64,000 bases of DNA from Massospora cicadina (GCA_022478985.1 JAKSZP010007880.1:1-64000), one strand, 5' to 3'; shown: positions 11,451-25,200, counted from the stretch's first letter. The notes: generated by a model not told the origin, from the sequence alone. Numbers and translations are program-made.

Positions 11451-11484
11451 ATTGTAGTAACTAAAGTGATTGTTATAGGAAAAA

Positions 11485-11592
11485 TTAAGCTTAGATCAGT
11501 ACATCTTGTTTCAATTTTTACTTCTATTAGGCTTGCATTTTCAAGCTTTAGTACTTTGCATCCACCTGGTTGGATATCCTAGATAAATAAAA
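11485..11592 (+). other. HAL-A 3' UTR and tail, right of the LINE
   Basis: GATCAGTACATCTTGTTTCA and the following T-rich stretch match the HAL-B 3' UTR at about 45,250, and CATCCACCTGGTTGGATATC near 11,559 matches the shared tail. It resumes HAL-A after the LINE insertion. The first ~30 bases are the right copy of the LINE target-site duplication. Confidence 0.7.
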
Positions 11593-14500
11593 AAGTTTAC
11601 TATAATTTTTTTCTACTGCATCCCCAATATTTACTCATCATTAGTTAAAATCAAAAATCAATCATTTTCCCATCTAACTGTGCGAACCTAAACCTTCAAA
11701 TTAATTTTGGATTACCTTTCCCCTGCAGCTTGTTACTTTTGAATCACTCCTTTTATTATCAGATACTTTGCTCTAGCTTTGGCACAAACTATTTTTATTA
11801 GTGATTTACTGTCCTTGGCCATTTGCCATTGTCTGATTATAATAAATTAATGGCTATTATTTTGTTATTGCCTCATGGCCAAGGCACTAGTTTAAATGTC
11901 TATTCCAGATATTATGCAACTGACCAAAATATCTAAAAGCTGTTCTGTTATTGACCATTAGCACCAGTTGGAACCATGGGATTAAGAGAAGCATATAATG
12001 AAGAAGATGCCATTTGGAAAGAGAATCTGGTTTTACTAGTGTCTAACTTTAAGTCTACCCCTGACCAAGACTACTAAGCCACAATCCTCAATTATACTGT
12101 TTGTACTATATACTTCATTGTGCTTTATTGAAGTTTTTAAAATAAACCTTCTATTTTATTACATAAAGTTTATTTCTGGTTTCTAAGGTTTCTGTCATCA
12201 TACAGATTCCATTTGGGTATAGTGTAAAGCAAACTGTTTTTGAATATAACGCCATAATGCCAATTTTAACAATGTAGTGCTTCCTATAGAGGGCAAATTA
12301 TTTTATCTGAACGCCAACGTTAAGAAGATTAACCACATTGCTAATTACTTTTCAAGACATAATGAGAAATCTACATATGCTGAAGCAGCTGAACCAATAG
12401 CCCAGCAACATAATGACAAGACCATGTTCAACTAAAGAACTTGATGGATGTTTATGTTAGCTGACTTAGTAATCTTGCTATATTACAATTGCTGAGTGAT
12501 CAAATTAGTGAGGAATACTCAAGGCAAAAGTTTGGTTTTCTATGTTTATCTTATCAGGCTTTAAATCATTTTTGGAATTGGTTGATACCTGTCTTATCAC
12601 CAATTATTATTTGGAGATTAGTGAAAATTGCTTACACATTCCAACATAAAATATAAAAATTTTTTAACTTTAAAAAATGTCTTCTTATAGTGTTTACAAT
12701 CTAAACCTACATCTAAACTCAGTTTTTGTTATCTACCACAGTATTGACAAAAATAACTTAGCCATAAATAAAATTAGCGGAACATACATTGGGGAAGATA
12801 ATTTAAAAATGTTACTGTATGGACAAAGCTTTTATTTAGATGTTAACACGAAATGCATTTTTAGTACATTGAATTTTTTTTCATATATGCTTAAATACTA
12901 CTTCTGCTGTCAATAAGTCTTTTCTTTCAGTCTTGATTCAAAGATTTCTTCTTTTTTCCTTCATTAAGCCCAGATCTCAGATCAAATAATTTTTATTTCA
13001 GTTTGTTTGACTAACTTAGGTTCTAAATTTTTCTGAAGGGCATTATATTCAACATCAGCATCATTAGTTGAATGATATTGGGAATCACTGGTCACATCAA
13101 GGAAACATTATTGAAATTTTTTTGTTGATTTAGGTACAGGGAAATCTGGATCATGGAATATTAGCTGAATGGGAGATGTTAGCTAGAGTACAAAACTACA
13201 TTTGATACTTTGAGTTGTATCCAGTAACATCTATGCTATAAAAGTAACAGTAATAGAATGGTCCTTTAGTTCACTCCATATATGGTAAGCAAACTTAAAG
13301 GTTTGTTTCTCAATTTTTGACCATTTTATAGAATCTCCAACACATACTAGAATACCTCATGTGGCCTCCAAATCCTCTCCTGATCTCCAGAATTTAAACA
13401 AACTATAAGTAGTATACTTTTTTAACAAAATTATGATGTTTTTTGATGTTTAAAATGACAAAGCTCACCACAAATATAGCGAAAACTATCAGGTGAGGTT
13501 TATAACTATGATTAGATATTTTACTCAACATGTTCAGCAAAAGATAGACATGAGGTTAGTCTGACTATAAGAAGCAAACAGATATAGATAGAGAGAAAAA
13601 GAAGAAACAGATACTTTCCCTTTGATTAGTGCTACCACTCCAGTTTTTCTTTTAACTTTATTTACCATTTTAAATTGAATTAAAACTACTATTAAATTTG
13701 CTAAAAGTGCAGATATGTTATAAATACATATTGAAATGAGAGAAATTGTGGATAATACAGATTCTTTTATTGTCATAAATAATTTAGCACACTAAAAACA
13801 TAAGCACAAGGCAAAGCTAATTCAATTTTTTATCGTTGGCCTGTGTTACAAGCTGACTTTAATAGATAAATTGATCCCAATGATGAGAAAAATCAATGGT
13901 CAATTGGATGTGAATGCTTACAATATTAGGAGGTAAATTCAGTTGTTGGCTGAAAAGCCAATAGTCAGATCACTAACTTATATTTATTGGATAAGGCGCC
14001 AATATTTTAGGTGTGTTTTGTGTAGCTACTGAAGCGCTACACCGCTTGTTTTGATGATAGTTTGTGGGTTAACCTGGGTAATGCGGTCTGACATAAATGG
14101 CAAATTTGTTCCATTACCTAAGAGTGGACGCTAGCTCATAATGGTTAATCTACTGGGGCTGGCTAAAGAAGTTGGATAATTCTTTTTAGAATTCAGTACA
14201 TAAGGTTTTTGTGCATTGGTAATTTATGCTGCTTTTTATTGAGGTGCTAACTAAAGATTTGATCACTGAACTCCCCTTATACGTCCACTTGTAAAAAATG
14301 AAAGAATATTAAGCAGATAAGTATTTTCTAACTTTTTTTCACTTTTATATAAGAGTTGAAGAGATTAGTTTCCTTCGTTTATTTTCTTAAAAAATCATTA
14401 AGGGTATACCTGAGTGAGGTGGGACCACTTATTAAGAAAACTTGGCTGCTTTTTGGTTCAATACAACTAGCAATCTCCTTTATACTTGCTAAAAGTCAGA

Positions 14501-16230
14501 ACCTGTGTAGTAAGCTGCAAAAAAAGTTACAACAACTGACGCTGCACAACAGCCTAAATTTTTTATATGAATAGAGCAGTTCACTCTAATAATGACATCT
14601 ACAAAGATACTGACTCTGCCTAAAATAGTCCAATCCAAAAGTTAAGGTTAAAATAATTGAAAGCTGAAAACTAAAATCTCAAATCAAAATTTAATATGAA
14701 AAGATTTTAAGGCAGAGCACCGCCATTTGATAAGCGTGTTAAACCAGTTTCTCCAGGAGTTAGGGATTGTAAAGATTATTTATGATTGTGTCATAGACTG
14801 AAGGTGAAAAGGCACTGCTTTCACCCATTATGCTTACTTTTTTTAAACTATACAAACTTCAGGTATACCAGGTCAATTTGATACTCTGTAAAGCTTAACT
14901 CATGAAGCAACCACAACATTTGCTAATGCACCTTCAGTGACATCAGAGTGTGCTGCTTCAGCAGCCTCAACTTGTTCTGCTCTGGAATCCTAAAGCTTTT
15001 CTATTCCCAATATCGTTCAAACAGCCCCGTCAGTGATTAGATTATTGTTGGACCTTCAGACCAGTGGAAATAAAAGTAGATATCACATCAATCTGATTAA
15101 CATACCTAATTAATATGATGATGGATGTATACAAACTTTTGTGCTTTGTTTGAAATTAGCAGGGAAAAGTTCCCAAGACAATGAAACTGGAGACATTAAT
15201 GAATTTTCTAGACTCTGAAAGTCAATATTTGGTTATGCAATAACTAAATAAGGCTGTCATAACTTACATTAACGCCAAGGATCTTATTATCTAGCGGTTT
15301 GGTGGAGCAAGAAAGGATTTCTATCTGGAAAACTTTGGTCTTACCCTTTTTTAATAAAACATGTCATAACATTTGCTCATTGTTTTTAACTCAAAGCCTA
15401 AGTTTAATATAGAACCAAGTTTTTATACTTTTGACTCCCAGATTGCCCTTCGCCACGCCTGAAAGCCTTATGATGAGTTATACAAGTATTGCTACCAGTA
15501 AGTAATGATGAACGTACCTTTTAAAAGTGTTACCTATCTCTGCCATTGAACCTCACGTTTGAGGCTCAATCTAAAATAACCATGAGCCTCACAGAAATTA
15601 TATAGGCCATATCAATGAAAAAGGTTTTTAATAGGCTATTGGCAATCAAACTAATATATTAATAGGCAAATCACTTTTTTATATTTACAAGATTCTGGGG
15701 CACTATGCAAACAAATGACCTGCTATTGTCATGGCACCCAAGTTCTATGCTGTGAATCCAACTTCTAAAGAAGACTTGAGAAAATAAAGGACGAATAGAA
15801 ATGGAATATTATACTTATTCAATCTATCAAAAAATGCCAACTCAAAGACAAAATTGACTATTATAGCTGTGTAAATGATAAGTTTAAATGACAACCAAAA
15901 CGCCCCTACTGCTAGCGTACCATCAAGTAATTTTTGATAATGTGGTAGCTGTGACTAGTCAATTACAAAAAGAACGCAATAAGTTTTCAATCAAAATTGG
16001 TATCAGTGTCTTAAAACCAGCAGTTAAAGCAACAAGAGCTTCTGGTCACCTCTGGAAAAACTCCTAAGTTGGATAGGGTCCATGTGGCCATACCTATCTG
16101 TGCATTTATGTAATCAGGGCCTCAATTATGTGAAAAACCTAAAATTATATATAGGTCAAGCTGACACTTTGGATGTCACATTATTAATTTCTTATGATAC
16201 TTACTATTCTAAATGCACCGATATTGACAC
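11593..16230. other. AT-rich stretch, nothing recognised
   Basis: About 4.6 kb of AT-rich sequence with only short open stretches (such as 12677-12916 +, 13534-13776 -, 14356-14574 +), none with a motif I know. It could hold the decayed gag and LTR of the plus-strand gypsy remnant that begins near 16,230, but I cannot show this. Confidence 0.4.
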
Positions 16231-17140
16231 TATGGTGAATACACCAAAGAAAAAGTCATAGTGGATAGTGGCACATTTTTTATTAATATTCTACTAAACT
16301 ATTGTGTAAACTAGTTTTATGCCTACTATGGCCATCAAAAAGAATGAGGAACCATTGTCCCAGCTTAACTACATCACTAGGAGCATATAGTGTGCTGTCA
16401 CTACGGTTTGCCTAGCTAATAGTATTGTCTCAAGACACTGTTTTACTGAATAGAATTATGGCATTCTCATAAACTCATCTGTTGAGGACATATAAGATTA
16501 AGACTGATTTTAAAGAGGATACTTTGTATATACTTAGATTATAACTTCTGTCCTACAACAATATTAAAATCTGGGACGTTCGCCCAAGACAATATCTTGT
16601 TAACCCAGGTTCAAAAATGGCATAGTGCTAGTAGATTATCAAGAGAATTAATGGCTATACCAGGTTGATTGACCAAACTAGATTTTTGAAACTTGATACA
16701 ATTATACAATGGTGATTTTGGAATTCACACTTTTGAATGTGACCCAAAAGAGCATCACCTTCATAGCTCAGAATGATTTTTCCATATGTGATTTCAGGCT
16801 TATCTGTTATGCAAAAATTAGATAATCAGAAAGAAATTTTGGATCTTATGGTAAAGCTGGTTTTTGCTAACCCATATGTGAGTTTCTCTGCATCGTGCAT
16901 TAGATTTTCCAAAACGTCTGGTATTTAAGCCTCTCCCTAAAATTGAGAGAAACTCATCTTAGTTTTATATGATATTCTATTGCCTCAAATCTCAAAGGCA
17001 TTTTTCCTGATAATAGAACACTTTGGTTCAAAACTCTGGCCTTTATATTTTTAGCAACGCTAAGCCCTATGAGTTCTCATCTATTGAGGTGGACATTGCA
17101 TCAAGCACAATAAACCAAGATAAAGTGTTTTTTCCTCCCC
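16230..17140 (+). pseudogene. Gypsy protease and following region, remnant
   Basis: VDSGTFF near 16,260 is a retropepsin active-site motif (VDSG; the usual Ala is Thr), and GAYSVLSLRFA near 16,385 matches GAYSALSKKF of Gy3. The part from about 16,640 to 17,140 is repeated at 26,280-26,880. No RT or integrase could be followed downstream up to the Gy3 LTR at 18,593. It appears to be an old truncated copy of a Gy3-related element. Confidence 0.5.
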
Positions 17141-18592
17141 ACTGAAGTACATAAAAAAGTCACATGCCAACAAGGCATCTGTCGCACTCCTATATCTGCT
17201 ACTTCCATCAGTTGCGCTGCAGAACCTTTATAAGACAACTGACGGACCTAAGAAAGACTTGGTTTCATTTGGGAAATTTTTTAATACCCACTATAGCATC
17301 CATAGTCTGCATGGAATTAATGTTTTGAGTTTCCTGAGTAAGATCTGCGGGGGACAGGTGAAGGATACTGATCAATGAACATCATCCACATTCCAACCAC
17401 TAAACTGAGTGCTGGCAATAGTATTAACCATATTTCTCATACTAAGGGAGACTGGTTGGGCTTGGAGAGGGTGGCTGTTCTGACCATCTGAGGTGTAATT
17501 TAGAAATAAAGATGGGATTTGCCTGGGTCACACTTGGTAGTACAGAGCGTCAACTACGTTATCATTTATGATTATGCTAAAATTTTTGAGATTCAAATCC
17601 ACTGGATTAGTTTTTCAACTTCATCTTGATTACAGTGGATTAAAGTAGACAATTGGGTGTTCAATCCAGGGCGATTATTCATATATGTAGCTTCTTAAAA
17701 AATGGATATGCAACATTTCCTGGGATTTTATTCTCTGGATTCCTACTTCCACGGGATGCTAAGGCAGATTTTTCAGAGAGTTGGCCATTGCCATTAAGGA
17801 GATTAATGAATGTGGGCCATCCATAGGTTGTGGTGATTTCTTTGGAGAGGCCAGATTTATTATAATTATTGAAGATTTTAAAAAGTTTTCTATATTTGAA
17901 ATTAACAGTTTTTAAAAGATATAACGAAATTATCCAGCACTATATAATTAAAAGTGTAAAGGCTTTTATAATTTCAGGGAAGTGAAGAGGGGAGACTGCA
18001 CAACATTTTTGACAATTGGATGAGCTCATTTTTTAAGAACGCTGGGAACTTTGTGCAAGATCACATGATAGAAATTGCAGGTGTGATCTTTTGTGGAATA
18101 CTCTGGAAATCTTTGCAAGCTTGTATGGACGCTAAAATTCTGACATAGTCTTATCTCTAGTATCTGAAAAGAGTTTTTTTTGGGTGCTCAAGGGATTAAT
18201 GCCAAAAAACTCTATATGTTCCACCCCTCTTGGAAATTTGAACCCAATGCGTGCTTTCCCAAATGGACTCTTTAAATGAACTCTTAAACTTTCTTCAAAT
18301 AGATTTTAATAGCTCAAGATTTATGTCTGAATTATATTTTATGCTAGTTCAGGTTAAAACAAAATTAAATTAAGAGAGATAGACACCCAGCGATCATCTA
18401 TGTTGTTCCCTAAATCCACTAAATTTGCTAGTGGGTATGCGCGGGGCCCCTCCTTTCCTTTATTGAAAGGTTATATCGCCCAGTCAATTTAATGGCTCAG
18501 CGGGGGTCCTTACACCCATGACGCCTTCCCCTCCTTCATTTCTTCATTGCGCCCATTTCTATTGCGCCCCATCTAAACACTGTAATTGAACA
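17141..18592. other. Unassigned stretch left of Gy3
   Basis: Contains coding-like fragments on the plus strand (for example around 17,150-17,380) without a recognised motif, and a G/C-richer patch near 18,380-18,560. Nothing firm can be called. Confidence 0.3.
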
Positions 18593-19069
18593 TGTACTGT
18601 GAGGCAAACATACACTACTTCACAGGTAAGAGTTATCTCTTACAACACGCTAGATCCTTTTGATCTTTTGACCTCTGTTCTTTGATGAATATGCTTCTTA
18701 TCAGCCCATGTATTCTAAAGTTTTATTTATATGGAGTTGATTTGAAAACACATTATAATTTGAGTAAATAATTATTTTATTAATATTTAACGGAATAATT
18801 TTACTCAACACAAACCTTAAACCAATGACATCTCATTTAAAGATCAATTGACAGCGAGTACAATGAGCATAATTAGTACATTAATACTTTGTAAACAGAA
18901 GCAACTCATTAAAGTCAAGGGAAGGCACGTTACAATTATGGAAGGCTTGAGGGCTCAAAAGGTATAGAAAACTCTAGAATGAGACAGCAACTAGATTTGA
19001 CGTTTATGGAAAGACTCAAAGGAAGAGGCCAAATATCTAATTAATTGAATTTGAGTTAGTAATTTAACA
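18593..19069 (-). repeat. Gy3 3' LTR
   Basis: Direct repeat of 25,690-26,182. Shared blocks include AGATCAATTGAC and ACTCATTAAAGTCAAGG. On the minus strand it starts TGTTAAATTACTAACTC and ends CAGTACA, giving TG...CA ends. Confidence 0.75.
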
Positions 19070-19699
19070 GCACGATTTTCCTTGAATTGACTCACACTTC
19101 AGATTGCGCTTTTAAGGAGGAGGGCTGATAATAATGGTAGGGTCTCAACAATTTACATGAACACAGTTAATGAAACTCCCATTGGACAAGTACTTGATGG
19201 TATAAGTTGTCAAAATGAGGACCATTCTAGGATTACATAGGGTCCTTTCAACAAGGAGGACGACTTGTGAGTTTGACTAAATCTATATATATCACAGTAT
19301 AATACTTGATGACCTTCCTCAGACTGATATAAAGCACCTTGGTGAACATCATCTAAAGCTTTTTAAAATTGATCTCATGAGTCAAGGGTGCTCCATATAC
19401 TTTGGTTTAAATTTTGAATAGTGCCCTAATTTTTCAATTGAAGTACTCCTCATGTCAAACTCCAGTATCATCTTTTCTGATAGAATCTAATTGAGGTGGA
19501 AAAAATGTTGTTAATCATAGAGTAGTTGGAAGAATGAAAAACCTATGGAACTATGGTACCTGATATATAGGCAAAGATGGTGGCCCTACATAAAAGGGTC
19601 CATTGAAAAGGAGCACATCAGAAAATATAAGTGTTACCTGCTCCAAGGCTCCCTTTACCCTTTTTATTGGTATCGTTAGTATTGGAATGATAGGAAGCA

Positions 19700-20060
19700 T
19701 CCAGGACTCCTCAATTTCTATAAGTTTTTGAGTTTGGGGATTATTCTGGATGTAATTTGGTGGCGTTATTCATCAGCATAACTTGTGGGAACCCATGTCA
19801 GTGGATAATGTTCTTCTTAATAACTTAGCAATAGTAGCTGCCCCAGCATCATGAATGGGTTTAGCTTTGACCCACTTAGTCTATTGGCCAATAGCTAAAA
19901 TGATGTATTGTGGGCAAAATTACTGATAGGTAAAGGTCAATAGCATCTATAGATAAAGTATTCTAAGCCCGGTTAGTCTGAAAATTTGATAGGTAGTGGA
20001 CGCTTTAAAGGCTGTTTAGATTGACATTATTGACGCCTCAACAAAATGCCAGAATATCAA
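19700..20060 (-). pseudogene. Gy3 integrase core
   Basis: Minus-strand pieces read HFSYWPID, WVKAKPIHDAGAATIAKLL and HGFPQVMLMNNATK. These match the first-Asp region, the WVEAxAI...DAxAATVAKF block and the HGxPxxLxxDNxxxF block of gypsy integrases. The Asp of the last block is Asn here. Frame changes and stops are frequent; the last catalytic Glu was not found. Confidence 0.7.
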
Positions 20061-20599
20061 ACTTATAGATTACCAATATAACTTTGTTGTACCTTCATAA
20101 AGTCTTGTTAAACCCATCATGATCAACAATTCATTGAGCTTGCATGATTATTATGAGACGCTTAGACGCGGTTGTATATACACGTTTTCTGCAATTTCTT
20201 TTAATATTTTTAAAGTATACAATTTGTGAAGCTCAGTTTTCTGAATTAATCAATCAATCTAAAGTTCTTAAATTAGTAATTTTCTCGCCATTATATTAGC
20301 GAGCCTTTATCTTCTAAAGTAGCTGTTTGGCATAGGGATACAATGTTAAGAAAATGGGCATTTTAAATAAACCCTAAAATTTTTGATGGGTTAAACCCAA
20401 ACGGTGTATTATTTCAAAGTTATAATCCTAGAATTTAGGGCCCATCTCGCAACCACACTACAGGCTCTTAAGATTTAAAAATTGTAACAAAATGTTATCA
20501 GTGACAGCTTTTTGGTTCCATTCAGGTATACACAGAATTGTTTGCATGAATTATGATGGTCAAACACTTATGTTCCATTACCATATAGTTCCTTTCAGG

Positions 20600-20770
20600 T
20601 TTTGTAAGTGCTTTTCTACAGAAAGCAACTTAGTCTTCTCCCCATGATCATTGAATTGGGATAATACCACTCCAATGGACGTCAATGAGGCGCCAGACTA
20701 GACACTAAATGGTCAGTTGAAGTCTAAGTAGTGGAAGATGGTTGCCTGAGTTAGGTCGCTCTTAACTTAT
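20600..20770 (-). pseudogene. Gy3 RNase H start
   Basis: ASLTSIGVVLSQFNDHGEKT near 20,640-20,700 on the minus strand fits the DASxxxIGAVLSQ block that opens the Ty3-type RNase H. The preceding RT thumb lies at higher coordinates, in order. Confidence 0.7.
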
Positions 20771-20899
20771 TGAAAAGTATATTCACACTTCTCAGGCCAT
20801 TGAAAGGCCACTACTACATAAGAAATAAAACAATGGTTTGGATAACTAATTGACTTTGAAGTGACGATAGTATCCACTAATCTCAAGAATATCTGCTCT

Positions 20900-21600
20900 T
20901 ATCATTTATTTTTAGGACTTCTCATGCAATTAACGGAAACAACCTTTTTTTGTTGTGGCAGTATCACTTGTGACTTAACAATGTAGCCTAGATAATCCAT
21001 CTGGGTCTTAAATAATCAACATCTACTTGGATTATCTCAACTGAGTCTAATCTATCTATTAGAATACTTCCCTTAAGTGGATAAATGCTGGAAGAAAGTA
21101 CGCAAAAACACATTTATATCATCAAGTTATACTAAAACACAACTTAATTTTAGATCACCAAGGATAGAGTCCATGGTCGCTGAAAAGTGGCAGGTGTGTT
21201 GCAGAGACCCTGGGGCATACAGGTCAACTGGTATGGCCCTTGGGATCTGATGATCGCGCATTTCTTTTGTTCATTTTAGACAGTTTGATATGACAATAAT
21301 CGCATATAAGATCTAGCACAATGAAGTACCAGGTATCCTCAAAGTGTTCAAGAGATTTTCCATTTTCTGCAAAGGGTAAGGAACTTTTTTGGTGATTTTA
21401 TTGAGTTAACAATAAAAAAATAATCATCCAGTTAGAACCATCCTTCTTCTTGATAATAAGTATGGGGAAGCCCCTGGACTGTAAGAGAAGACAATCATGC
21501 CTTTATGCAGCAGCTGATCAAGCTTTTTCTGCACAACTTGATTGTTAGCTCTATTTTGTTAAAGAGGCTTGGAACGTATAGGCCTGGCATCATTGGTGTT
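20900..21600 (-). pseudogene. Gy3 reverse transcriptase
   Basis: PILIIKKKDGSNWMII near 21,430-21,480 is the conserved KKKDGS..R block. VLV*LDDINVF near 21,110-21,140 is the YxDD catalytic block with the Tyr codon changed to a stop while both Asp remain. Other stops and shifts break the domain. Confidence 0.75.
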
Positions 21601-21779
21601 TTTTAGTACTAATTCCTTTAGCACGCACAATATTGTAGTTGTTGACAAAAATATGAGCATATTTATGTACCAGCTCCAGGGGTTTATCATTTTTCTCTTC
21701 CAATAACCTTTCTAGTTGTTCTTAGTTAATAACCAAGCAAGCATTCAGTGTTGCCTCTGGCAGGAAAAACTCTAATACC

Positions 21780-22070
21780 ATCCCAAAACCTTTTTTACAC
21801 TGAATTTTATCTCGGGGTACAAGGTGGATGTAGGAAGTTTTCTAAACTTTCTTCACTGTAATCTTCCAAGCGGTCAAGTTAGCCAAAAGGACACATCTTT
21901 TTCCATGACCAGAGCTTATTAATCTTGGGACAGCATGGGGGCCAGTCAGTGATTTTTCCCGCAGGGAATATATTTCTCACAGTAATTCTTACAGCAGGCG
22001 TAAGGATAAAACATTGTTTAAAATCTGCTGTTCTTCTAGGAATAACTCACTATTATAGGATGCTTATAGG
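21780..22070 (-). pseudogene. Gy3 dUTPase-like segment between PR and RT
   Basis: FILTPAVRITVRNIFPAGK near 22,000, then SSGHGKRCVLLANLTAWKI near 21,900, then a block ending SYIHLVP near 21,840. The middle piece corresponds to HGEIKVLLANL of Gy2-inner and to dUTPase motif III plus the following strand (GVIDxxYxGEIxVxLxN). The position is immediately after protease and before RT. No motif-V tail is visible. dUTPase would remove dUTP during cDNA synthesis; any function is inferred. Confidence 0.5.
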
Positions 22071-22298
22071 AATATTCTGATTTAGAGATATTAAAAGGAG
22101 GGGGGCTGACAACAATTCCTGACTTATTTATTATGGATTGGAAGTATCCATTGGTGTAAGTTATGTCCGTATATTATTTCAGTTTTTATAGTATCTCTTT
22201 TCCCATGAGTAGTGTATAAGCAGCAATTGACTGAAGATCTTGAAAAGATTGTCCTTATAATTAGGAATAGCTCCATAAAATTAAAAAGCTGTTACCAA

Positions 22299-22560
22299 TC
22301 AAAAACTTTCAATTCCAGTAGGCATTACAATATCTGGAGAATTGTTTTGTGGGGAGCCAAATTTCTTTGATAAAGCACTATAAGCTCCTTCACTAATAGT
22401 GCTCTCAGGACTGACTGTTTTATGCCGTTGGTGATGGGCCATGTCTGAGGCTGCCTTCAATCTCTTTGTGAAATGACTTGAGACTACATTTACTGGAACA
22501 CCACTAACAACAAGCACACAGACTTGGATATTATTTAAAGATTATTGAAATAAGCGCAAT
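22299..22560 (-). pseudogene. Gy3 aspartic protease
   Basis: VSGVPVNVVSSHFTKRLKA near 22,460-22,510 matches the protease of Gy2-inner (DTGALVNLVSTKLVAKLM); the catalytic DTG is degraded to VSG. SEGAYSALSKKFGSP follows, as in the Gy2 copies. The dUTPase-like segment comes directly after. Confidence 0.65.
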
Positions 22561-22599
22561 CAGAGAAGTATTATAATTTATAAGCTTAGAGAAAATATG

Positions 22600-25200
22600 G
22601 TGGGAGCATCAACTTGATCAATAACGGTCTTATTTTTACTGAAATCTTGGAAATGAATGTGTGATGCCTCTAGGGGCAAGGCTAACATATCTACCTTCAG
22701 AGGGGCAGCTCACCAAATTAAATAACTTTACCAATAGGAGATTTCTCCTTGAGTTGCATGGCATATGGCTTAGAGATAATTTCTCAAAATTCTTTTTCCA
22801 GAGAAGCGCAATAGCTCCAAGTTATGGCTAAAACCTGATTAGAAGAGCCATCTCTTGAGATGGGAGAGTTTTTTTTGTAACCTCTTCTTTGTGTCTTTAT
22901 AATGTGATACTTGGTCACATAGCGGTAGAGTATACCTCCTCTATTTCTGACTGTATTTTCCAACATCTTTATTTTTCGTGGGTGAGGCTACATAGTTTAT
23001 TCTAGGCGGTTTTTTGGGCAGTGTGTTGAATAGTGACCCATAGATTTGCAAATATAACAAGTCACTTTGGTAGCTCCTCATTAAGGCCCTGGGATCACCA
23101 TCGAAGTAATCATTTCCTGCTGTATTTTTTAGTCTTAAATGAGCGTTGATTAAAATGGGGCTCTCAAGTCTGATATTAGGTGGTCCAAAGGTGCCCTCAT
23201 ATCATTTTAAATTGTCAATCATAGAGGGAATCCAATCCTTGACTAGCGAATAGCAGAGATTGATGCAACTCAGGGTAGATTTAATAGAATTTTGGAGGGC
23301 AATCTAAACATCAAAATCAACCATCACTTTTTCCCCATAGTAACACCTGAACTCCATAACAGAATCAAATGACAAACTCAGAGATGGTCTTGTTATTCCA
23401 AAATCCTAAAGTCATGAACTCACCTTGCAAGTGGTCATTTGATTGGGACTGACAAATTCTTTTAGCACAGCTTTACAAAATTCACAAAACTCTAATTATC
23501 TTAATTAAGATAAGGAATGATTAAGTCACAGATTGATCGTCCAAGCAGTCTATTAAAGTGGTAGTCTTGAAGAGGTTGTCAGACCCGTTCATAGTTATCT
23601 TGAGCATCTGCAGAAAGTTTTATACATTCCCATGTTGATCAAATTTAGGTAAATTGAAACTATAAAATTACTGGAAGGGCTGAAAGGATATGTTAGAAGT
23701 AGCAGTTCCCTAAAGTAGCTTGGGAAGAGTCAACTTGAGGTCCTGAGTTGTTGAGTTGACCAGCACGACTTTAGGGTTAGGATGGAGGCCGCAAGGAATG
23801 AGGAAAGGTTAATAGAGCAGCTGGCATTGAGCGTTGAGAATGAGTTGATTTGGCCATTACATAATTTATACCAGCAGATTTTTCTTCAAATATTCTGGAC
23901 CTTTATATGGACGTAGACTTGGGTTTCTTCTCAATAACTTACATCATTCAATTTGGCCTCAATATGTTATAATAATTTATCAGTTCTTCCCAATCTTGTC
24001 TGACTATTCCCTGAACTGCTTCAAAGGGACAATCACAGCTTATAGTCCATCTTTTAGAGATCAAAGTTCAGCATACTTGTTTGTTTGATTATTGATGACA
24101 TCATGTAACTATCACATGATTTGGTAGAAGTCTATATATACCTGTAGAAAATCTCCCAATTAATTGTGTAGTAAATGCAGGTGTCCTAAAAGAATTTGAT
24201 GTATTGATGTATGGAGACTCGTTGGCTTAAGAGTTTTCTCAGTATTTCCTGAAGGAATTTGTAGCTTCAGAGATACTATTGATATAAGCTGTAACTCAAA
24301 TCTGCTGTTAAATGTACTGACTAAGCTCCACTACTGTTTTAGCTTGCTATAATTCTGTTTGAAAAGCGTATATGGCATTTCTAGCCTCCAACTGGAAAAA
24401 TATTCATTTTGTGCACCCACGCATAAGTAAAATCTCTCTTGTTCATGGCTTGTCAGCTGATTTCAATTATGTTCCAATTCAGCTGTCTAATAAGTTTATC
24501 CAATCATTGTAAAATATGGCGTCTAAGTTTGTGGTTTGTATCAAAGTCCTGCTGTGCATCATTAGAAGCTATTCTCTGGCTAGTTATATAGGGAGCGCAT
24601 GGCATCCACTTTTATTGAGTTTGTTAAATAAATTATATTTAAGATGTGGTGTCAGACTATAGCCATCTGAGATTTGCATATTGTGGGTTGCAAATACCCC
24701 ATGATGTATTTTTCCAGATGTTTAATGCTGCTTAATAAAAAAGTACTTGGCTGTAATTCATGCCACGGAATTGCTTGTATTCTTGCCATAACTGTTATTG
24801 GTTGTGCCAGCGGTAGAATAGGGAGGGATTGAAGTCAGCCATTTTATGACTATTTAATTGGATTCCTCATAGTAAAAACCACCCAATTTGTTGATTTGTT
24901 TTGGGATAAAGGTTTAATATATGAATTTTAAATTAAGGAAACTAGCTCTATCCTAACTCTTCTCAGGTAGCTAGTAAATCTGGGCAGATTAATTTAGAAA
25001 AAATGGCTTGTCTAAGACCCCACCTATCATTTGCTTATAGCAATAAAAACCTTAATTGAGCTCTGGATTAAGTTTTAAATTCAGATTTATTTGGTTCAGT
25101 TAAAACTTAGATTAGGATTTTGATCTTTAACCTCACCCCTTTGGCAGGTATATAAACACTCACCCTTCAAAGTAGATTCCTCTTAGTCAACAACTCAAGA
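22600..25200 (-). pseudogene. Gy3 gag region with CCHC zinc knuckle
   Basis: CYICKSMGHYSTHC, a perfect C-x2-C-x4-H-x4-C retroviral-type knuckle, lies near 23,025-23,066 on the minus strand, placed as expected upstream of protease. The rest, toward the 5' LTR, is a run of short frames with no recognisable capsid motif. Gag would package the RNA. Confidence 0.6.

Larger units (their letters stand above)
6288..11490 (-). mobile_element. L1/Tad1-like LINE, full length but dead
   Basis: Reads right to left: ORF1 with a CCHC knuckle, ORF2 with AP-type endonuclease, RT and a C-terminal zinc-binding module, then a 3' tail ending in TTAAATAAAAA at about 6290. The flanks show a target-site duplication (TTAGTCCATCTTTTT at 6273 versus TCAGTACATCTTGTT at 11,496). 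Sequence right of 11,490 continues the HAL-A 3' UTR, which proves that this is an insertion. All ORFs carry stops and frameshifts. It is the only element in the window with the machinery that could have moved HAL and SINE copies bearing the same tail. Confidence 0.85.

Noticed and set aside
17521..17680. B-box-like strings GATTCAAATCC (17,589) and GTTCAATCCAGG (17,668) as possible further SINEs
   Set aside because: No convincing A box at the right distance, no T-arm stem and no LINE-type tail nearby.
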